44,212 bases of DNA from an uncultured Clostridia bacterium. GTDB taxonomy: Bacteria > Bacillota > Clostridia > UBA1212 > UBA1255. Numbering within the stretch: position 1 is the stretch's first letter; each line of letters opens with the position of its first letter. Position numbers and translations under genes: made by a program. This document shows, piece by piece, positions 41,776-44,212 of the stretch. The notes beneath the pieces were generated by a model. It saw nothing but the letters and a program-made list of their open reading frames with translations, had not been told where the DNA came from and did not search any database. The stretch is from assembly GCA_947625435.1 (NCBI GenBank), contig CANQOI010000013.1, positions 1 through 44,212 of the forward strand, written 5' to 3'.

Positions 41776-43573
41776 TATAAAATTAATCTTAAAGGGTTTG
41801 AATGAAATCAGACGCTTAAAGAAGCACCTGCTTTCATTATCAATAATTACCGCGGCATTCGAGGCAATATATCCTTTCATAAACATTTATATGACCGGAC
41901 TGATTATTGATGCTATTGCACAAAATTATTGGTGGAAAAAATTGGTTCCATTAGTTTGCGTTACAGTTGCTTTAAACTTCATGATGTTATTAGTTTTGAA
42001 TATTTTTAACAGTAAAATACGAATATTGAGGCAGGAGTTTGATTTACTTTATGAAAGAAAATTAAATCGTAAATTCGCGTATCTGAAATATGAAGAGGTA
42101 GAAAATCCAGCCGTACATGCTCAGAAAGAAAAAATTAAAGAATTGAGAAATATGAGCGGCAAGGGTTTGGTATGCATATTATCGTCATTTCAGTCCGCAG
42201 TCAGATCACTTGTCGCTATCATAGCAGCAATAACTCTTATATGTCCGCTGTTTGGATATGACAATACTTTATTCTCAGTGTTACTTTTCGCGTGCATAAT
42301 ATTCAATGTGTTTTTAAATATGAATGCTAATCAAAAAATAACACAAAAAATGTACATCATATTAAATGACATGATACCCTTCAATAAGGTGGGCGGATAT
42401 TATCTGGATAATTATATATCAACATACCACGCGGGTAAGGATATCAGGCTATATAATCAAAAAGATTTCGTAGATAGTGAAATAAAGCATTTATTTGACG
42501 AAAATGTAAAACCGACAATTAATAAGCTTGGAAAAAATGAATTAAAATATCGTACGCTGACGACAATATCCGCTGTTTTCATTTCGGCATTGACATATCT
42601 TTTTGTCGGCTTGAAAGCAATTCTCGGGGAATTTAATGTTGGTATGGTAGTTAGATATATAGGAAGCATAAATGAATTTACAAATGCAATTTCTACTTTT
42701 ATGATACAATTTACATTGCTTCGCTCAAACAGCGAAGCCTTGGCGATATACTTTGATTTTATAGAGAAACCGGAACAAAGCAAAGACGGCTTTAGAACAA
42801 TTGACATAGGCACTTTCAGTAATGCGGCATATTTTGAATTTAAAAATGTGAGTTTTAAATATCCGGGTTCGGATATTTATGCACTTAAAAATGTATCGGC
42901 TTTAATCAGGTTCGACAGAAAAACAGCCATAGTTGGTAAAAACGGAAGCGGAAAAACTACTTTTATTAAATTATTATGCCGCCTATATACACCGTGCGAA
43001 GGTCAGATTTTATTTAATGGAACAGATATACAGGAATTCAAATACGAAGATTATGCATCGCTTATGGCTGTTGTTTTTCAGGATTTTCAATTGTTGTCTG
43101 CCCCTATAGGACAAAATATATCTGCGAGCAATGATTTTGAAGAAAAGGCAGTTATCAGATGTATAGGTGCGGTTGGTTTGTATGAAAAGCTCGAGTCATT
43201 TCATAACGGACTTGGAACATACATATATAAAGATTTTGATCAATCAGGCATTGAAATATCCGGCGGCGAAGCTCAAAAAATAGCCCTCGCACGTGCATTA
43301 TACAAGGGCAGTCCATTAATTATATTAGACGAACCTACATCAGCGCTGGATCCGATCGCTGAATATGAAATATACAAAAAATTCAACGAAGTGGCCGAAC
43401 AAAAAGCAGTAATATTCATAAGCCATAGAATGTCCGCATGTACTTTATGTGATGAAATTATAGTTTTTGACGATGGTATACTGACTCAAACCGGTACTCA
43501 CAGCGAGCTGCTTGAAGATAAAGAAGGCACATATTATGAACTGTGGAGCGCACAGGCCCAGCATTATATTTAG
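41756..43573 (+). CDS. ABC exporter half-transporter 2
   Basis: A 605-residue partner of the preceding gene: a transmembrane domain, then Walker A GKNGSGKTT (near 394), signature ISGGEAQKIALARAL and Walker B LIILDEPTSALDP. The ATG at 41756 was chosen because AGGAGG at 41741-41746 lies 9 bases upstream; the ATG at 41696 lies deep in the preceding gene and has no ribosome site. No peptidase domain is present. A weak A/T-only stem-loop (43611-43629) follows the stop but is not a convincing terminator, so the next gene may be cotranscribed. Confidence 0.9.
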   Translation: MKTLKHNIKLILKGLNEIRRLKKHLLSLSIITAAFEAIYPFINIYMTGLIIDAIAQNYWWKKLVPLVCVTVALNFMMLLVLNIFNSKIRILRQEFDLLYERKLNRKFAYLKYEEVENPAVHAQKEKIKELRNMSGKGLVCILSSFQSAVRSLVAIIAAITLICPLFGYDNTLFSVLLFACIIFNVFLNMNANQKITQKMYIILNDMIPFNKVGGYYLDNYISTYHAGKDIRLYNQKDFVDSEIKHLFDENVKPTINKLGKNELKYRTLTTISAVFISALTYLFVGLKAILGEFNVGMVVRYIGSINEFTNAISTFMIQFTLLRSNSEALAIYFDFIEKPEQSKDGFRTIDIGTFSNAAYFEFKNVSFKYPGSDIYALKNVSALIRFDRKTAIVGKNGSGKTTFIKLLCRLYTPCEGQILFNGTDIQEFKYEDYASLMAVVFQDFQLLSAPIGQNISASNDFEEKAVIRCIGAVGLYEKLESFHNGLGTYIYKDFDQSGIEISGGEAQKIALARALYKGSPLIILDEPTSALDPIAEYEIYKKFNEVAEQKAVIFISHRMSACTLCDEIIVFDDGILTQTGTHSELLEDKEGTYYELWSAQAQHYI

Positions 43574-43673
43574 TTGTAATAAACTTACATTTTCTGTGAA
43601 AGAAGAAATAAAAAAGAATGTTTCTTTTTATGGTTTGATGAGATATTTTCTCGCAGAAAGGTTGATTTATAAA

Positions 43674-44212
43674 ATGAAAAAAATCTTACCAATCACTAAC
43701 CACAGCGAAATAACGCTATATACCCATTATTCGCTGCCATTTCAGATTCCGTTTATAACGGAAAAAACAAAACCTTGGTTTATGAGCTGCTTTGTGAATG
43801 TTTTTTACAGATATGAATTCCCGACATTTTATGATTATACGGATTACAATATATTTTATCGTGATTTAATGTTTCGAGATTCGCTTACATATGATACAGC
43901 TTTAAAGTTAAACACGCAAAGCGATTTTACTGCATTTTTAAATGATGATAAATATATATACGCCTGGGTTGACCAATATTACATATCCGCCACGCCGAGT
44001 TATCAAAAATACCACGATATACATCCAATATTGATATATGGGTATGACGATATTGAGAACACATATATGTGCAGGTGTTTCACGTCTGTGAAATCTGTAT
44101 ACGATGCGATCGTGAAATGTGATGAGTATCATGAGGCTTTGTATAATGCCGGAAAAGACAATGCATGCATTAATGATGAAGATGTGTTTTGTCTGTTTAA
44201 AATAAAAAAAGA
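43674..44212 (+). CDS. Papain/BtrH-like protein, partial (runs off the window)
   Basis: The first 179 residues of a longer protein that stays open to the last base. YIYAWVDQYYI and DIHPILIYGYDDIENTYMC align with WVDEYDL and YVHPLLIYGYDDDKEIYNVW of the 572-residue protein at 29966; start positions also agree, which supports the ATG at 43674 over an in-frame GTG at 43596. The His and Asp of this segment recall papain-like and BtrH-type (acyl-ACP to acceptor transferase) folds, but no catalytic Cys is evident. It lies 100 bases after the exporter pair and probably belongs to the same RiPP locus. Confidence 0.7.
   Translation, partial: MKKILPITNHSEITLYTHYSLPFQIPFITEKTKPWFMSCFVNVFYRYEFPTFYDYTDYNIFYRDLMFRDSLTYDTALKLNTQSDFTAFLNDDKYIYAWVDQYYISATPSYQKYHDIHPILIYGYDDIENTYMCRCFTSVKSVYDAIVKCDEYHEALYNAGKDNACINDEDVFCLFKIKK

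Noticed and set aside
1-44212. CRISPR array, rRNA genes, prophage or replication origin
   Set aside because: No regularly spaced repeats, rRNA sequence, phage genes or DnaA-box clusters were seen on either strand.

Overview
The window looks like a piece of chromosome from an anaerobic Clostridia-type Bacillota. The protein families point that way (RNase J, type III pantothenate kinase, DtxR/MntR regulator, Bacillus/Thermotoga-type DAHP synthase, an agr locus with an agrD like that of Clostridium perfringens), as do the AGGAGG-type ribosome sites and frequent ATA and AGA codons. No species can be named from the sequence alone.

Bases 1-23300 are a housekeeping backbone of moderate GC. After a divergent DtxR regulator and ybaK come closely packed plus-strand genes: alaS, a HIT protein, a two-gene metal ABC transporter, polA, coaE, an ABC exporter, purE-purM-purN-purD and a DAHP synthase. 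Then follow a minus-strand prepilin-peptidase-like gene and a lipoprotein with a glycosidase-like propeller, a MATE transporter, coaX, a metallophosphoesterase, RNase J (minus) and tRNA-Gln(CUG).

Bases 23367-26434 hold a complete, AT-rich peptide quorum-sensing locus in the order agrA-agrC-agrB-agrD. The 49-residue agrD carries a predicted C-S-Y-W-F ring. A 51-base element is duplicated in front of agrB and agrD.

Bases 26435-32650 are a graveyard: IS110- and IS5-family transposase relics, a decayed second copy of a nucleotidyltransferase / FkbH-like pair whose middle (including the carrier-protein gene) is deleted, a large protein cut by an in-frame TGA, and scraps of an FkbH-like enzyme, an AMP-forming ligase and an AbrB-type antitoxin.

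Bases 32660-44212 are the exciting part: an apparently undescribed type of RiPP locus. A minus-strand operon encodes an ArsR-like regulator, a 49-residue precursor peptide (38113-38262), an HPr-kinase-like enzyme, a signal-peptidase-like protein fused to a PqqD/RRE domain, a radical SAM/SPASM protein, a nucleotidyltransferase, an acyl carrier protein and an FkbH-like HAD enzyme. Divergent from it lie two ABC exporter half-transporters without peptidase domains and a protein with a papain/BtrH-like segment that runs off the window. The gene content suggests a lasso-like leader recognised by the PqqD domain, radical modification, phosphorylation/nucleotidyl (or glycosyl) transfer, possibly acylation from an FkbH-loaded carrier protein, leader removal by the fused peptidase, and export. 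The neighbouring agr system may control it, but no direct link is visible.
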